From Anodontia alba (lineage: Eukaryota > Mollusca > Bivalvia > Lucinida > Lucinidae): a stretch of 64,000 bases of DNA. The notes under the pieces are model-generated. The model worked only from the letters and a program-made list of their open reading frames with translations, did no database searches and was not told the origin of the DNA. Location of the stretch: contig OZ024825.1 of assembly GCA_964016985.1 (NCBI GenBank), positions 29,751,893-29,815,892 on the forward strand, written 5' to 3'. Every line of letters begins with the position of its first letter. Position 1 is the first letter of the stretch. Below, piece after piece: positions 42,442-53,359 of the stretch. The translations under genes and the position numbers were made by a program.

Positions 42442-42751
42442 TCCGGCCTAGGTGGCTCAGTTGGGTGTGCCTTCCGACTGGAAACCAGGAGGTCGCGGGT
42501 TCAACCCCCGCTGAGGTCGGTAACATTCTTTTGTGGAGATTGATCATGAAATATTTTCTACGGTCATTCTCTCCCTTCCGCTGATTCAAGAAGGGCAGTT
42601 GTCAGTTTCTGGCGGAAGAATGTGCACAATACTGGTTAACCTCTTAGAGGACTAAGCCTGCCCAGTAAACATGTGGTTAGGTAAACTGACCCCACCTGAC
42701 ATGACGCCATTGGGTTGCCTGGGCCGTAAAACCCCAACACAAACAAACAAA
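42442..42751 (+). mobile_element. SINE1, full-length copy 4
   Basis: The complete head has A box GGTGGCTCAGTTGG and B box GGGTTCAACCCCC. It ends CCCCAACACAAACAAACAAA. Flanked by the 10-bp duplication CAATGGGAGA, itself part of the minisatellite unit, so it landed in the array. Confidence 0.95.
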
Positions 42752-42761
42752 CAATGGGAGA

Positions 42762-44514
42762 AAATGTATCTTCTGATATGTATTAGTCTGCGGTCATATG
42801 AGAAAATGTACCAGCTGACATGTATGTGTGCAGTAATGTGAGAAAACATACCATCTGACATGTATGTGTGCAGAAATGGGAGAAAATGTACCAGCTGATA
42901 TATATGTGTGCAGTAATGTGAGAAAATGTACCATCTGACATGTATGTGTGCAGTAATGTGAGAAAATGTACCATCTTACATGCATGTGTGCATTGTTGTG
43001 AGAAAATGTACCATATGACATGCATGTGTGTAGTGTTTGAGAAAATGTACTGTCTAACATGCATCTGTGCAGTGTTGTGAGAAAATGTACCATCTGACAT
43101 GTATGTTTGCAGTATTGTGAGAAAATGTACCAACTGACATGTATGTGTGCAGTGTTGTGAGAAAATGTACCATCTGACATGTATGTGTAGTAATGTGAGA
43201 AAATGTACCATCTGACATGTCTGTGAGCAATAATGTGAGAAAATTTACCTTCTGCAATGTATTTTTGCAGTTATGTGAGAAAATTTACAAACTGACATGT
43301 ATGTGTGCAGTGTTGTGAGAAAATGTACTATCTGACATGCATGTGTGCAGTAATGCGAGAAAATATGATAAAATGTACCATCTTACATGTATGAGTGCAG
43401 TGTTGTGAGAAAATGTACCATCTGACATGTATGTGTGCAGTGTTGTGAGAAAATGTACCATCTGACATGCATGTGTAGTAATGTGAGAAGATTTACCATC
43501 TGACATGTATGTGTACAGTAATGTGAGAAAATGTACCATCTGACATGTATGTGTGCAGTAATGTGAGAAAATGTACCATCTGACATGTATGTGTGCAGTA
43601 ATGTGAGAAAAATGTACCATCTTACATGTATGTGTGCAGTGTTGTGAGAAAATGTACCATCCAATGTGTGCATGCAGTAATGGGAGAAAATGTACCATCT
43701 GACATGCATGTGTGCAGTAATGTGAGAAAATGTGCCATCTGACATGTATGTGTGCAGTAATGTGAGAAAATATACCCACTGACATGCATGTGTGCAGTGT
43801 TGTGGGAAAAGGTACCATATGACATGCATGTGTGCAGATTTATGAGAAAATGTACCATCTAACATGCATATGTAGTAATGTGAGAAAATGTACCATCTGA
43901 CATGTATGTTTGCAGTGTTGTGAGAAAATGTACCATCTGACATGTATGTGTGCAGTAATGTGAGAAAATGTACCATCTGGCATGTATGTGTGCAGTAATG
44001 TGAGAAAATGTACCATCTGGCATGTTCATATGAGTGCAGTAATGTGAGAAAATGTACCATCTGACATGTATGTGTGCAGTAATGTGAGCAAAATGTACCA
44101 TCTGGCATGTATGAGTGCAGTGTTGTGAGAAAATGTACCTTCTGACATGTATGTGTGCAGTAATGTGAGAGAATGTATTTTTGACGTGAATGTGTGCAGT
44201 GATATGAGAAAATGTACCTTCTGGCATGTATGTGTGCAGTAATGTGAGAAAATATACCATCTGACATGTATGTGTGCAGTAATGAGAGAAAATTTGCCAT
44301 CTGACATGTATGTTTGCAGTAATGTGAGAAAATGTACCATCTGACATGTACGTGTGCAGTAATGTGAGAAAATGTACCCTCTGACATGTTTTTGTGCAGT
44401 AATGTGAGAAAATGTACCTTCTGGCATGTATGTGTGCAATAATGTGAGAAAATGTATTTTTTGACATGTATGTGTGCAGTGATGTGAGAAATTGAACCAT
44501 CTGACACATGTCGT
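42762..44514. repeat. 40-bp minisatellite, over 40 units
   Basis: The unit is GTGAGAAAATGTACCATCTG then ACATGTATGTGTGCAGTAAT. A 40-bp period passes through all three frames, so three units give 120 bp and an open 40-residue periodic peptide on the minus strand (up to 374 codons at 43383-44507). This is a by-product and not a gene. Confidence 0.95.
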
Positions 44515-44677
44515 ATGTTGGCAACAACAATTTTAGAGATACGATAAAAAACATTTCATTTTTGATCCAGTTCAAAAACGAAATACTAACTGAAATTTTA
44601 CAGGCTGTCAGGTATCTATTTATTAGACCTTCCTTGGGTAATAAAATGTCTATTTTTGAGGAATATGGAGCCTTTAA
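44515..44677. mobile_element. Family K element, right half only
   Basis: From TATGTTGGCAACAACAATTT through TTTACAGGCTGTCAG to GGAGCCTTTAA it follows the right arm of 37836-38212. It directly borders the minisatellite and the left arm is missing. Confidence 0.75.
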
Positions 44678-44990
44678 AGAATAGGAAATAAAACATGAAT
44701 ACAGTTTAATAGATATGAATTAAAATCTATCTATCTATCACAGACGAATTATGAGAATTATTACATAATAGCTTGAGATATACTTCAACAGTACAGCACT
44801 TTAAATTTTGCTGAGCGAACTCCACGTTCTTGCAAAAATGTGTCTGAGACATTTTGGACAGCGAAGATCCTATTCATCATACGCAGTCTGACCAGGAGTC
44901 TCCGCTGTCCACTTACAGAACCAGTGGATACTATAGAATGTATCCCCTTTTGGCAATGGCCCTGATGAGAATACACAACCCGGCCCCGGG

Positions 44991-45205
44991 GTTATAGAAC
45001 TATTTTCATGCTCAACTCAGCTGAGCATGAAGTTTGTCCTGCTAATAAATCCCAAATTATTAAAAACTGCAAATTCTTTCTTGCTAAACATAGCTGAGCA
45101 TGAAAAGTTCTCTGCTAATAAAATGCAATTTCATATTTATTAGCAGAGAAAGTTTCATGCTCAGCTGAGTCGAGCATGAAAAAAGTTTTATAACCTCGGG
45201 GCCCG
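44991..45205. mobile_element. Fold-back MITE, family O
   Basis: CGGCCCCGGGGTTATAGAAC at the left is mirrored by TTTTATAACCTCGGGGCCCG. GCTGAGCATGAA recurs in both orientations. Confidence 0.8.
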
Positions 45206-45227
45206 ATCTGCAACTTTATTGTTTGGG

Positions 45228-45603
45228 TACCATATTTACCCTAAATATACGTATAGGCAATCCTGAGCAAACAGTGTAGACCCTGATCAAACAGCTCCAT
45301 AGGAGCAGTTTGATTAGGGTCTGTACTGTTTGCTACACCATTACATTTTAGATAGACACGGTTCGAATCCTGGTAGAGGCAGAATTTAACTCATGACTAC
45401 GGCGCTTCATTGCATAGAGGCTTTCATTATCACCCTTCCATGGTCTCAATGTGACTTAAATAATGTTGAAAGGGACGTAAAACACCTAACCATCATAATA
45501 ATCATCATAATAGCATCACCATGTAGCCATATGGTCCTGTTCAAAGTTAGGATAACTATGGTAAGTGGTTAAGGCATCCGCATATTTTAGGGGGAATACG
45601 GTA
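45228..45603. mobile_element. MITE family E, copy 6, split by SINE3 (core alpha)
   Basis: TACCATATTTACCCTAAATA at the left and GGGGAATACGGTA at the right. Core alpha (CAAACAGTGTAGACCCTGAT, loop CAGCTCCATAGGAGC) is intact. Confidence 0.88.
45360..45537 (+). mobile_element. SINE (SINE3) nested in family E
   Basis: It starts at a perfect B box GGTTCGAATCC and runs to GACGTAAAACACCTAACC plus an ATCATAAT simple tail. The A box is missing (5' truncation). No clear target duplication was found. Confidence 0.75.
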
Positions 45604-45656
45604 TGACCCGATGACAGATTTTGTCACTTGTTTTGGCTCAACTATGCTTCCATAAT

Positions 45657-46604
45657 TCAGCCATTAGCTCCAAATGAAAGCCGTTCAAGTCTATCCATAG
45701 CTTGCTTATAGTCCGAATCAGCTTCCACAACTTGACCGGCTATATAATTATAGTCCTTATGCGGTCGCTCTATGAAGAAAGTGTTTAGTACGTCGGGACG
45801 GTTAAACTCAGGGTTTAAGTAATTAGTGGCGTAGGGCAAGGGCTGATAATTCATCCAAGAGCGTTTCTGTGCTTCTTGAGCAGCTTTATGAAGTTTCTTT
45901 TCACTTTCACTGGGTTCCTTGGTTTCCTCGTATTGAATTTTTGCGTACATGGAATTTGGAAATAAAGCAGTATCTGACGTTAACTCTGGGTCCTGTTTAG
46001 GCTCGATTTTAGAATTTCTGTCGTATTTATGTGGCGGCTCTTTTATATTGTTCGGAAATCCTAAAAGAGTTCTGACATTCTGTCTGTTTCTGTCTGTACA
46101 ACAGGGACATGTAGAGATACTCGTTCCTTCATACATTGGTATAACGTGGCCGTACCTTGCGTAATGAAGGTAGTCGGCCACGAGGCCGTCAACTATAGTA
46201 TGACGAATGTCCAATGGCGCCAGCGGGTCGTTAGGATCATATATTTCTTCATTTTTCAATCTTGGAGTAGGCGAGGATGACTGCTTTGGTCGTGGAGTTG
46301 GTTTTACGGGTATTATAGGTTTTGACGTTGTTGGCTTAAACTTTTGTTTTGGAAGACGTCTAAGCATAGAGTTTGGAAGCGGTCTTGGTGTATGGCTTGG
46401 TGTATGACTTGGAGAGCCTTCCTCGCTTATAGGAGGCAACCGCTTCACTTTACTCATGGGCACTTGATATTGAGCTTTTCTGGTTGCCATCGCAACGTTG
46501 TAAGCTGAAGGAACTGGCGCCGGTGTAACTCCAGAGGGTTCCTTACTTGGTTTTATGCTCTTGGGGTCATAGCCCAGTAGTAAACGAAGAGGTGTCCTGG
46601 ACAT
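45657..46604 (-). CDS. Unrecognised 315-residue protein
   Basis: I do not recognise the family. The ATG at 46604 (GATATGTC) opens a single coding exon ending in TGA at 45657-45659. Residues 1-120 are basic and rich in Pro, Ser and Thr, with repeated SPSHTPSHTP and PRPK-like stretches, and look disordered. Residues 122-180 look folded: DPNDPLAPLDIRHTIVDGLV, ADYLHYARYGHVIP, then a CPCC cluster at 166-169. Residues 230-250 are charged and probably helical. The C-terminal part has aromatic motifs (YQPLPYATNYLNPEFNRPD). There is no signal peptide or membrane segment. The composition, lack of any transposon motif and long frame inside a repeat-rich area argue for a host gene. The Pro-rich start and short Tyr/Asn-Pro motifs resemble some ciliary microtubule-inner proteins, but this is only an impression. 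Confidence 0.8.
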   Translation of the reverse strand: MSRTPLRLLLGYDPKSIKPSKEPSGVTPAPVPSAYNVAMATRKAQYQVPMSKVKRLPPISEEGSPSHTPSHTPRPLPNSMLRRLPKQKFKPTTSKPIIPVKPTPRPKQSSSPTPRLKNEEIYDPNDPLAPLDIRHTIVDGLVADYLHYARYGHVIPMYEGTSISTCPCCTDRNRQNVRTLLGFPNNIKEPPHKYDRNSKIEPKQDPELTSDTALFPNSMYAKIQYEETKEPSESEKKLHKAAQEAQKRSWMNYQPLPYATNYLNPEFNRPDVLNTFFIERPHKDYNYIAGQVVEADSDYKQAMDRLERLSFGANG

Positions 46605-46666
46605 ATCTCGATAGCGTGGCAGTCAGCAAAACCACTAAACGCGTGTGTAAAATTTGACGTACCATG
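46605..46666 (-). other. 5' UTR part of the coding exon, with an overlapping short upstream ORF
   Basis: An acceptor TTTTATTTTCCAG|C lies at 46667, so an untranslated upstream exon is expected. An ATG one base after the acceptor opens a reading frame that overlaps the true start out of frame, a possible translational damper. Confidence 0.55.
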
Positions 46667-46688
46667 CTGGAAAATAAAACAGAATCAG

Positions 46689-46920
46689 TTAAATGATACA
46701 CTTTCAGGTGAGATAACCCAGTCAAAATTGTTTTATCTCCCTTTTGAAAGGGGTCTAAAAGGAAAGAATTTGCTCCCTCTGCTGGGAGCAAATTCTTGAC
46801 TTATAGAGTAGACCCCTTTCAGAAGGGACTGTGTGCAGATAAGTAAACTGGGAATCACAATATTTGTCTCCCTTGGGAAATTGTGGCGACGAAATCTCCA
46901 GTTGTGTCCATTCCTCTTAA
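46689..46920. mobile_element. TTAA MITE family J, complete copy
   Basis: TTAAATGATACACTTTCAGG at the left and TTCCTCTTAA at the right. The core AAAGAATTTGCTCCCTC / GGGAGCAAATTCTTG is near-palindromic. It ends 22 bp upstream of the acceptor of the 315-residue gene. Confidence 0.85.
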
Positions 46921-47115
46921 GATAAAATGATACACCTACAAGAAATGAATCTCTAAATATGTATGAAGGTTCTGCCCATCCCTCTATCCACAGTCTTTTC
47001 AAAGGGAGATCACTCGATAGAAAAGATTTGATTCGCGGTATCTGAATCCCTTCTCAAGGGGTAGGGTGCACATCGCGCTTGTCTCCAGTATCGTCTTTCG
47101 AACGCATATGGGCTA

Positions 47116-47364
47116 ACGTATTTACCCGAAATATCCGTATACCTATACGGTAAATGTCCTAAAATTTCGTAAACCGAGGTTGCTGACAAAATTGCATATG
47201 CAAACAGTGCAGACCCTGATCAGATTGCTCCTGAAGGAGCAGTCTGATCAGCGTCTACACTGCTTGCCATTCCACTAAGTATTTTGAGACCTGCACAATA
47301 AAGCAAAATTTAGGGCAAAATAGTATGGAATAAAGTGTTCGAAATTTTAGGACATTTACCGTAC
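47116..47364. mobile_element. MITE family E variant, copy 7 (core alpha)
   Basis: ACGTATTTACCC at the left and ACATTTACCGTA at the right. Core GATCAGATTGCTCCTGAAGG with its complement. Confidence 0.75.
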
Positions 47365-47508
47365 TTAATTTAATGAAATCCATTTGGCAGCCTCGTGATA
47401 TGTTTGAAAACTTGTAATAGAATGCCAGATAGAAATGGTGTAGACCCTGCACAAAGTGCTCCTACAGGAACCCTGATGGTACTACAACTTAAAAAGCAGT
47501 TAAATGCA

Positions 47509-47631
47509 CCATTTCTTGGGCTTAAAACCCAACGAGAGCAAATTCTTTCTTTTTAGGGTTGACCCCTTTTCAGAAAGGAGCAAAACAATTTTGACAGTTG
47601 TCTCCCTTGAAAATGTATCATTTACCCTTAA
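47509..47631. mobile_element. TTAA MITE family J, short copy
   Basis: The half-core AGAGCAAATTCTTTC and the right end GTATCATTTACCCTTAA. The left arm is mostly missing. Confidence 0.65.
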
Positions 47632-47704
47632 ACAGGGAGATCACCCTGGTTTGAAAGTATTTGCTTTCATTTACAAAGTGGGGGTTGGGATATTTTTAAG
47701 GGAA

Positions 47705-47707
<3 letters not shown>

Positions 47708-47762
<55 letters not shown>
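47708..47762. repeat. (CT)n microsatellite
   Basis: About 27 perfect CT dinucleotides. Confidence 0.98.
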
Positions 47763-47764
<2 letters not shown>

Positions 47765-47891
47765 AGTGCCGCTTGATTTTGAAGACCATTTTCAAACACC
47801 ACCCGCAAGGGAGGACATTTAAATGTTTTCTTTTCGTCTTTTTTATGTCAATGTAAAATCAAACAAATGTTTAAACCCAATTGATTTCACA

Positions 47892-48111
47892 TTAACCTTT
47901 ACCACTCTCTGGTATTATTCAGCAGACGACAAATTCGTGACGACAAATTCGTGATATTTTTTTCTTATTTTTTCCAGAAAATAGGATTTGACATTTCATG
48001 CAAGTCGTCTCCAACTTGCATAAAATGTTAAACTCTGTTTTCTGGGAAAAGTAAGAAAATATTTCAAAATGTCGTCTGCTGAATTTTTTTACCCAGATGC
48101 AAAAGCGTTAA
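47892..48111. mobile_element. TTAA MITE family C, copy C6 (core gamma)
   Basis: TTAACCTTTACCACTCTCTG at the left and CAAAAGCGTTAA at the right. The stem GACATTTCATGCAAGTCGTC pairs with its complement. Confidence 0.9.
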
Positions 48112-48127
48112 AAAGTTTTATTTTTTA

Positions 48128-48329
48128 CAACTTTTTGGGCTAATTCAGCAGACGGCAGATTAATAACATTTTTCTTAATTTTCCCCGAAAATAGGTTTGA
48201 CATTTCATGCAAATTGTCTCTAAATGAGACAATTTGCATGAAATGTCATTCTATTTTCTGAAAAAAAAATAAGAAAATGTTTCAAAATGTCTTCTGCTGT
48301 AATGTTTACCCAGCGTGCTAAAGCGTTAA
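48128..48329. mobile_element. TTAA MITE family C, copy C7 (core gamma)
   Basis: GCTAATTCAGCAGACGGC at the left, AGCGTGCTAAAGCGTTAA at the right. The central palindrome is TGTCTCTAAATGAGACA. Confidence 0.88.
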
Positions 48330-48598
48330 TTTTTTGTACTTCATACCTTTATCCTGAAGACAACACAAGTAGAGAATATTTTTTCTTTTTCCTCTGTAAA
48401 GAAGGTTTGAGATCTCCTCGCATCAAATGTCAAACCCTATTTTCAGGGAACAATGACAACACTGCTGTGAGATTCCGAATGCATCACTTGAGCTCCGAGG
48501 ATTTCCGTATTGAAAAGAAGTCACTTACCGTCTTATTCACAAAATCGTTTTGGAAAAAAAAGATGGGCATAGGATCATGTATAGTGTCGCTCTATTTA

Positions 48599-48897
48599 TT
48601 AACCCTTAAAGTGCTAGGCAAAATTGTAGCAGACGACATTCATTTTTTTTTTTAAATTATGTTTTAGAGAAAATAAGATATTTTATATAAATCGTCTGGC
48701 AGATGATTCACATGAAATGGCAAGTCTTATTTGACATTTTTTTTAATGTTTTATAGAATACAAGTCTTGACATTTCATGTTAATCTAAGCAGACGATTCA
48801 CATGAAAAGGCAAGCCTTATTTTCTCTGAAAAGTAAAAAAAAAAAAGAAAAATCAAAATATCGTCTTCTCAGTTGTGATTTGCAATTTAAGGGTTAA
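48599..48897. mobile_element. TTAA MITE, family I shell with core gamma (C8)
   Basis: TTAACCCTTAAAGTGCTAGG at the left and GCAATTTAAGGGTTAA at the right. Inside, GACATTTCATGTTAATC and TTCACATGAAA motifs occur, with an internal duplication. Confidence 0.85.
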
Positions 48898-48968
48898 AGT
48901 CGTATGCTTGGATGACAGGAACATAAACATTTTAAATTTAATTGAATTGTCGTATACACGAATGTGCG

Positions 48969-49178
48969 TTAACCCTTAAAACGCCACTCACAACTGCAGC
49001 AGACGACAATTTTTAAATAGTATAAAAAATATTTCCATAGAAAATTAGTCTTGACATTTCATGAGAAATTCACACGATTCACATGAAATGTCAAGATTTT
49101 TTTTTTCTATGAAAATAATAATAATAATAAAAAATAATGTAATTTGCTATAAATTTTGCTGGGCACTTTAAGAGTTAA
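48969..49178. mobile_element. TTAA MITE, family I shell with core gamma (C9)
   Basis: TTAACCCTTAAAACGCCACT at the left and GGGCACTTTAAGAGTTAA at the right. The core TTGACATTTCATGAG / TTCACATGAAATGTCAA is palindromic. Confidence 0.88.
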
Positions 49179-49533
49179 CAATAAGAAATATATATAAACA
49201 TGGATAAGAGGATTTAAAGTTCCGTATATTCACCTGATACCGTGTGTAGACAAGAATTAATATTCACATTGATCCTTTTCAGGTTTGCAAACATTACTTT
49301 AACCAGCTGCTCAATATTGAAATAATAATAATAATAAGGTTTTCGTTGCAACATACTAAACAAATTATGGGTGAGGTGGGGAACTTTCGAATGCAGGCTT
49401 AATTATTGTACATGTTGCCATTTCGGGGTTCCACTTATGCATAATCGGACTAAGATAGGGCTTCGACCTATAGGGCTTCGAGATCTTCCCAACCTTAAAT
49501 TATACCATTTTTGTTAGGTTCACTGAAGAATGT

Positions 49534-49752
49534 TTAACCCTTAAAGCGCTTACCACAACTACAGCTGACGACACTTTGAACTATCAGTTTTATATATTTT
49601 TCAGAGAAAATAAGGCTTGACATTTCATCAGATGTGAATCGTCTGGTAGGCAGACTGTTCACATAAAACGTCGTCTTATTTTCTCTGAAAAAAAATTAAT
49701 AAAAATAAGAAAATCAGTTTTAGAATGTCATCTGCTACAGTTTTAGGGTTAA
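49534..49752. mobile_element. TTAA MITE, family I shell with core gamma (C10)
   Basis: TTAACCCTTAAAGCGCTTAC at the left and CTACAGTTTTAGGGTTAA at the right. The core is GCTTGACATTTCATCAG with its diverged mirror. Confidence 0.88.
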
Positions 49753-49769
49753 TGAAAATAGATGAGTTA

Positions 49770-49771
<2 letters not shown>

Positions 49772-49844
<73 letters not shown>
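49772..49844. repeat. (GT)n microsatellite
   Basis: About 36 perfect GT dinucleotides. Confidence 0.98.
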
Positions 49845-49848
<4 letters not shown>

Positions 49849-50155
49849 TTAATAACTGTAGCATAGGTTTAGAGAAATTAAAAGAAAAATATACTTACGT
49901 TAATATTTATATTATTTTTAATCAAATCAGGAAAATACGTCAAAAATCCTATATATTTAGACAAATCAAAATAAAGCCTCACAATATGTGTAACAATTTT
50001 GTAAATTTAAATATTTTGTATTGTTTCAGAACTTTCATATAAGTAACATTTATTACATGTATATGTCATTTCAGGTGGCACACTAACAATTTGATACTGC
50101 GTACAACAGACAGTACTAACTTAATCGATGTCAAAATCTAAAATATACCGTGTGC

Positions 50156-50310
50156 ATTCAAGTGGAATGGATACGCTTTCAGGGGCGATAACTCTGTCAA
50201 AATAGTTTTGTCCCCTTCCGAAAAAGAGTCTACTCTATATGCAAACAATTTGTTCCCTCTAAAGGGGTCTACTCTAAAAGGAAAGAAATTGCTCTCAGAG
50301 GGAGCAAATC
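50156..50310. mobile_element. TTAA MITE family J, partial
   Basis: TGGAATGGATACGCTTTCAG at the left and AAGAAATTGCTC / GAGGGAGCAAAT at the core. The TTAA ends are lost. Confidence 0.6.
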
Positions 50311-50371
50311 CCTCCTTATGTTCAGAACGAGATTGGCGTGTATATAGGAAAGCAACGAGGAAATCATTATA

Positions 50372-50552
50372 CAATTGATGCATTCTATCAGTGACATTAA
50401 GGTACATCATATAGGTCACTTTTATTCTATTGAGGTTAACATCAGGATTTGTCAACCCGAGAAAGTGATGCTCTACGAGGCGAGGCCGAGATGAACATCA
50501 CTTTCTCGGGTTGATAAATCCTGATGTTAACCTCAACAGAATGCATCAATTG
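50372..50552. repeat. Long hairpin repeat, family N, about 180 bp
   Basis: CAATTGATGCATTCTATC at the left and GAATGCATCAATTG at the right begin arms of about 75 bp. They include TCAACCCGAGAAAGTGATG and its complement, around a GC-rich loop CTACGAGGCGAGGCCGAG. Confidence 0.85.
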
Positions 50553-51339
50553 TTTTTTTATATGACTATTTTTAGCTGTCCGGCGGCAGTGACAAAAGTG
50601 ATATTGACCGGTCCTTGACCTTAGCATGGCTATTTGTATGACTATTTTAGCTGTCTAGCAGCAATGACAAAAGTGATGTTAATCTGTCCTTGACCTAAGA
50701 CAGGCTATTTCTAACAAGAAGCAGCTAATTTTAGCAAACATCAAGATTTATAAAAGCATTATACATCCAGTTTTAGCCAATCAGAGAAGGCCTTTGCTGG
50801 CAGTCATATAACAAAAAAAAAAAAAAAAAGTTATCTCCCTTGTGAAGAAATGGCGGCAACATCTCCAGTGGATCCTTCAATCTTAATTTACTTGTAATAA
50901 CATTTATTGTGATGGCATGTGTTTTGTTTTCATTAAAACATTAACAAAGGAGCCAGAAAACGACCAAACAGACAAACACTGAAGTACACAAGAGGTGCAA
51001 AAATTATAATTATAATGTTTAGTAGTGCCTCCATTTTCGTTACTTACTGATCGATTTCTGGTCTAACAATATAAATATAGATCCACAACTGATATTGCAA
51101 GTATTGTTTTTAAGCATTATTTCACTTTCGTCTCTTAGGTTTCATTTTTACAGCCCGTTCCACGATAGTGGTTACGGTTCACGCTTGATGCCAGTCTGTG
51201 TCTGTCTGTCCGTCCATTCGGCAGTCTGTCGTATGTCCGTCCGTATTTCATTTCCGTGCGATAACTTCTGTTCTGTTCCTTAGTTTCTTTAGAAATTTTA
51301 TGTGAGCACTGGTATTGGGAATATATCGTATGTGATTCA

Positions 51340-51575
51340 GGGCCCAGTTGTTCAAAGCTAACGACATCGTTAGTTAACGATTCGTTGAAATTTGCATCGA
51401 GTGATACGCAAATATGCTGATTTTTTTTTTTTTTTTTGCTGAGAAAATGTGAGTAGCTACTCACATTTTTTCAGCAAAAAATATCAGAATATTGTATATT
51501 GAATCCGCTAAAACAGTTAACGAAATGACCCTTAACGAGCTCGTTAAGCTAACGATGCTTTGAACAACTGGGCCC
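51340..51575. mobile_element. MITE family D, complete copy
   Basis: GGGCCCAGTTGTTCAAAGCT at the left and GAACAACTGGGCCC at the right; the loop is reduced to GTAGCTAC and a poly-T run sits in the left arm. Confidence 0.92.
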
Positions 51576-51581
51576 GGATTG

Positions 51582-51853
51582 TTAAGGGGACTGGGTAAAC
51601 CTGGTAGGTCTTCCGCTATTTTTTTTCACAAGGGAGACAATTTGTATCGCTTCTGTTTTCTTTCCTGCATACCAGACCTCTTCTGAAAAGTGCTATACTC
51701 TGAAAGGACAGAATCCATTCCTATGGGGAGCAAATACTTTTCTTTTAGAGTACAATCTTTTTCAAAGGGGGGGATGGGGGGTGGGGGGGGGGTGAGGAGC
51801 AAAATCAATTTTGACAGAGATGCAGCCCCTGAATGTATATCCATTAGCCTTAA
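51582..51853. mobile_element. TTAA MITE family J, copy
   Basis: TTAAGGGGACTGGGTAAACC at the left and TATCCATTAGCCTTAA at the right. A poly-G run lies at 51768-51791. It starts 7 bp after a family D element. Confidence 0.82.
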
Positions 51854-52493
51854 ATGGAAAATTTCGACGATTATTTTAAAGTTTCGACCGTTGTTAACTA
51901 TTATAAAATGTTTTTCACGCCATCTGTTGTTTGCTTTTCATCCGAGTCAAACAAACTCTATGTGATATCTTAATGACAAGTACACGCAGGTTCAGTATGA
52001 AAATGGCATTTATGTGTCAGTTCTGACATGAGTTATGGCCCCCAGGAAATATTGTAAAACAAAAATGCTTATGTTTTTTTTTGTTTTTTTTTATTTATCC
52101 AAATAAATGAGATTCACAGTGACTTACATTTATAATGTATTATTTGCCTGCATTTTAACCTTTCTGTTACCGATAATAGAAAAACAAACACAGTATGTTA
52201 TCTTTGTAATATCAATGTGCTGCCTTACAGTGAAAAGTACCTGGTTACTGGCAAACAACATAATTTGATTTACTTTATTGATCAAATATAGGATTATAAA
52301 TTATTCACAGATAAAATCTACCTACTTCTTTTCAAACCAAAGGAAGGGTATCTAACTTCTTTTTAAAAAAAAAGAAAAGGGCAGGAAATGTCTTTCAGTC
52401 GTGCTAATCATTTACGTTTTAATACATGCGCGTCATAAGTATCTCCATATATGTAAAACTAACAACAACAACCAATATATATATATATGTACT
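51854..52493. other. Intergenic, nothing recognised
   Basis: AT-rich, without a supported gene or repeat family. Confidence 0.4.
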
Positions 52494-53143
<650 letters not shown>

Positions 53144-53335
53144 TTAACCCTTGTCCTGCTGAATCAGGATATGCCCTATCTTTGCAAACAGTGTAGATCC
53201 AGATTCAGATCTGGATCTGCACTGTTTGTCATTCAATATGTGAATTAGTATCAACAACCTGGCTCAAATAATCTGATTGGCTGACAATTAGAAGTGAGTG
53301 TGGCATCTTAATTTATTCAGCATGGCAAGGGTTAA
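53144..53335. mobile_element. TTAA MITE family B, copy 4 (core alpha)
   Basis: TTAACCCTTGTCCTGCTGAA at the left, TTCAGCATGGCAAGGGTTAA at the right. The loop is shortened to ATCCAGATTCAGATCTGGAT. Confidence 0.93.
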
Positions 53336-53359
53336 TGTTGCCCCAACGACTGATAAGGT

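Noticed and set aside
42442..42530. tRNA gene
   Set aside because: The A and B boxes are good, but acceptor-stem pairing is poor and the sequence continues into a SINE body with a tail and target duplication. The same applies to the other SINE1 heads.
43383..44507. 374-codon minus-strand open frame and several overlapping ones, rich in His, Cys, Phe and Tyr
   Set aside because: It is produced by the 40-bp minisatellite, whose unit has no stop in any minus-strand frame. The peptide repeats every 40 residues exactly with the DNA, and all three frames are open.
41360..44514. CRISPR-like array because of evenly spaced repeats
   Set aside because: There are no unique spacers; the whole unit is repeated, and the genome is eukaryotic.
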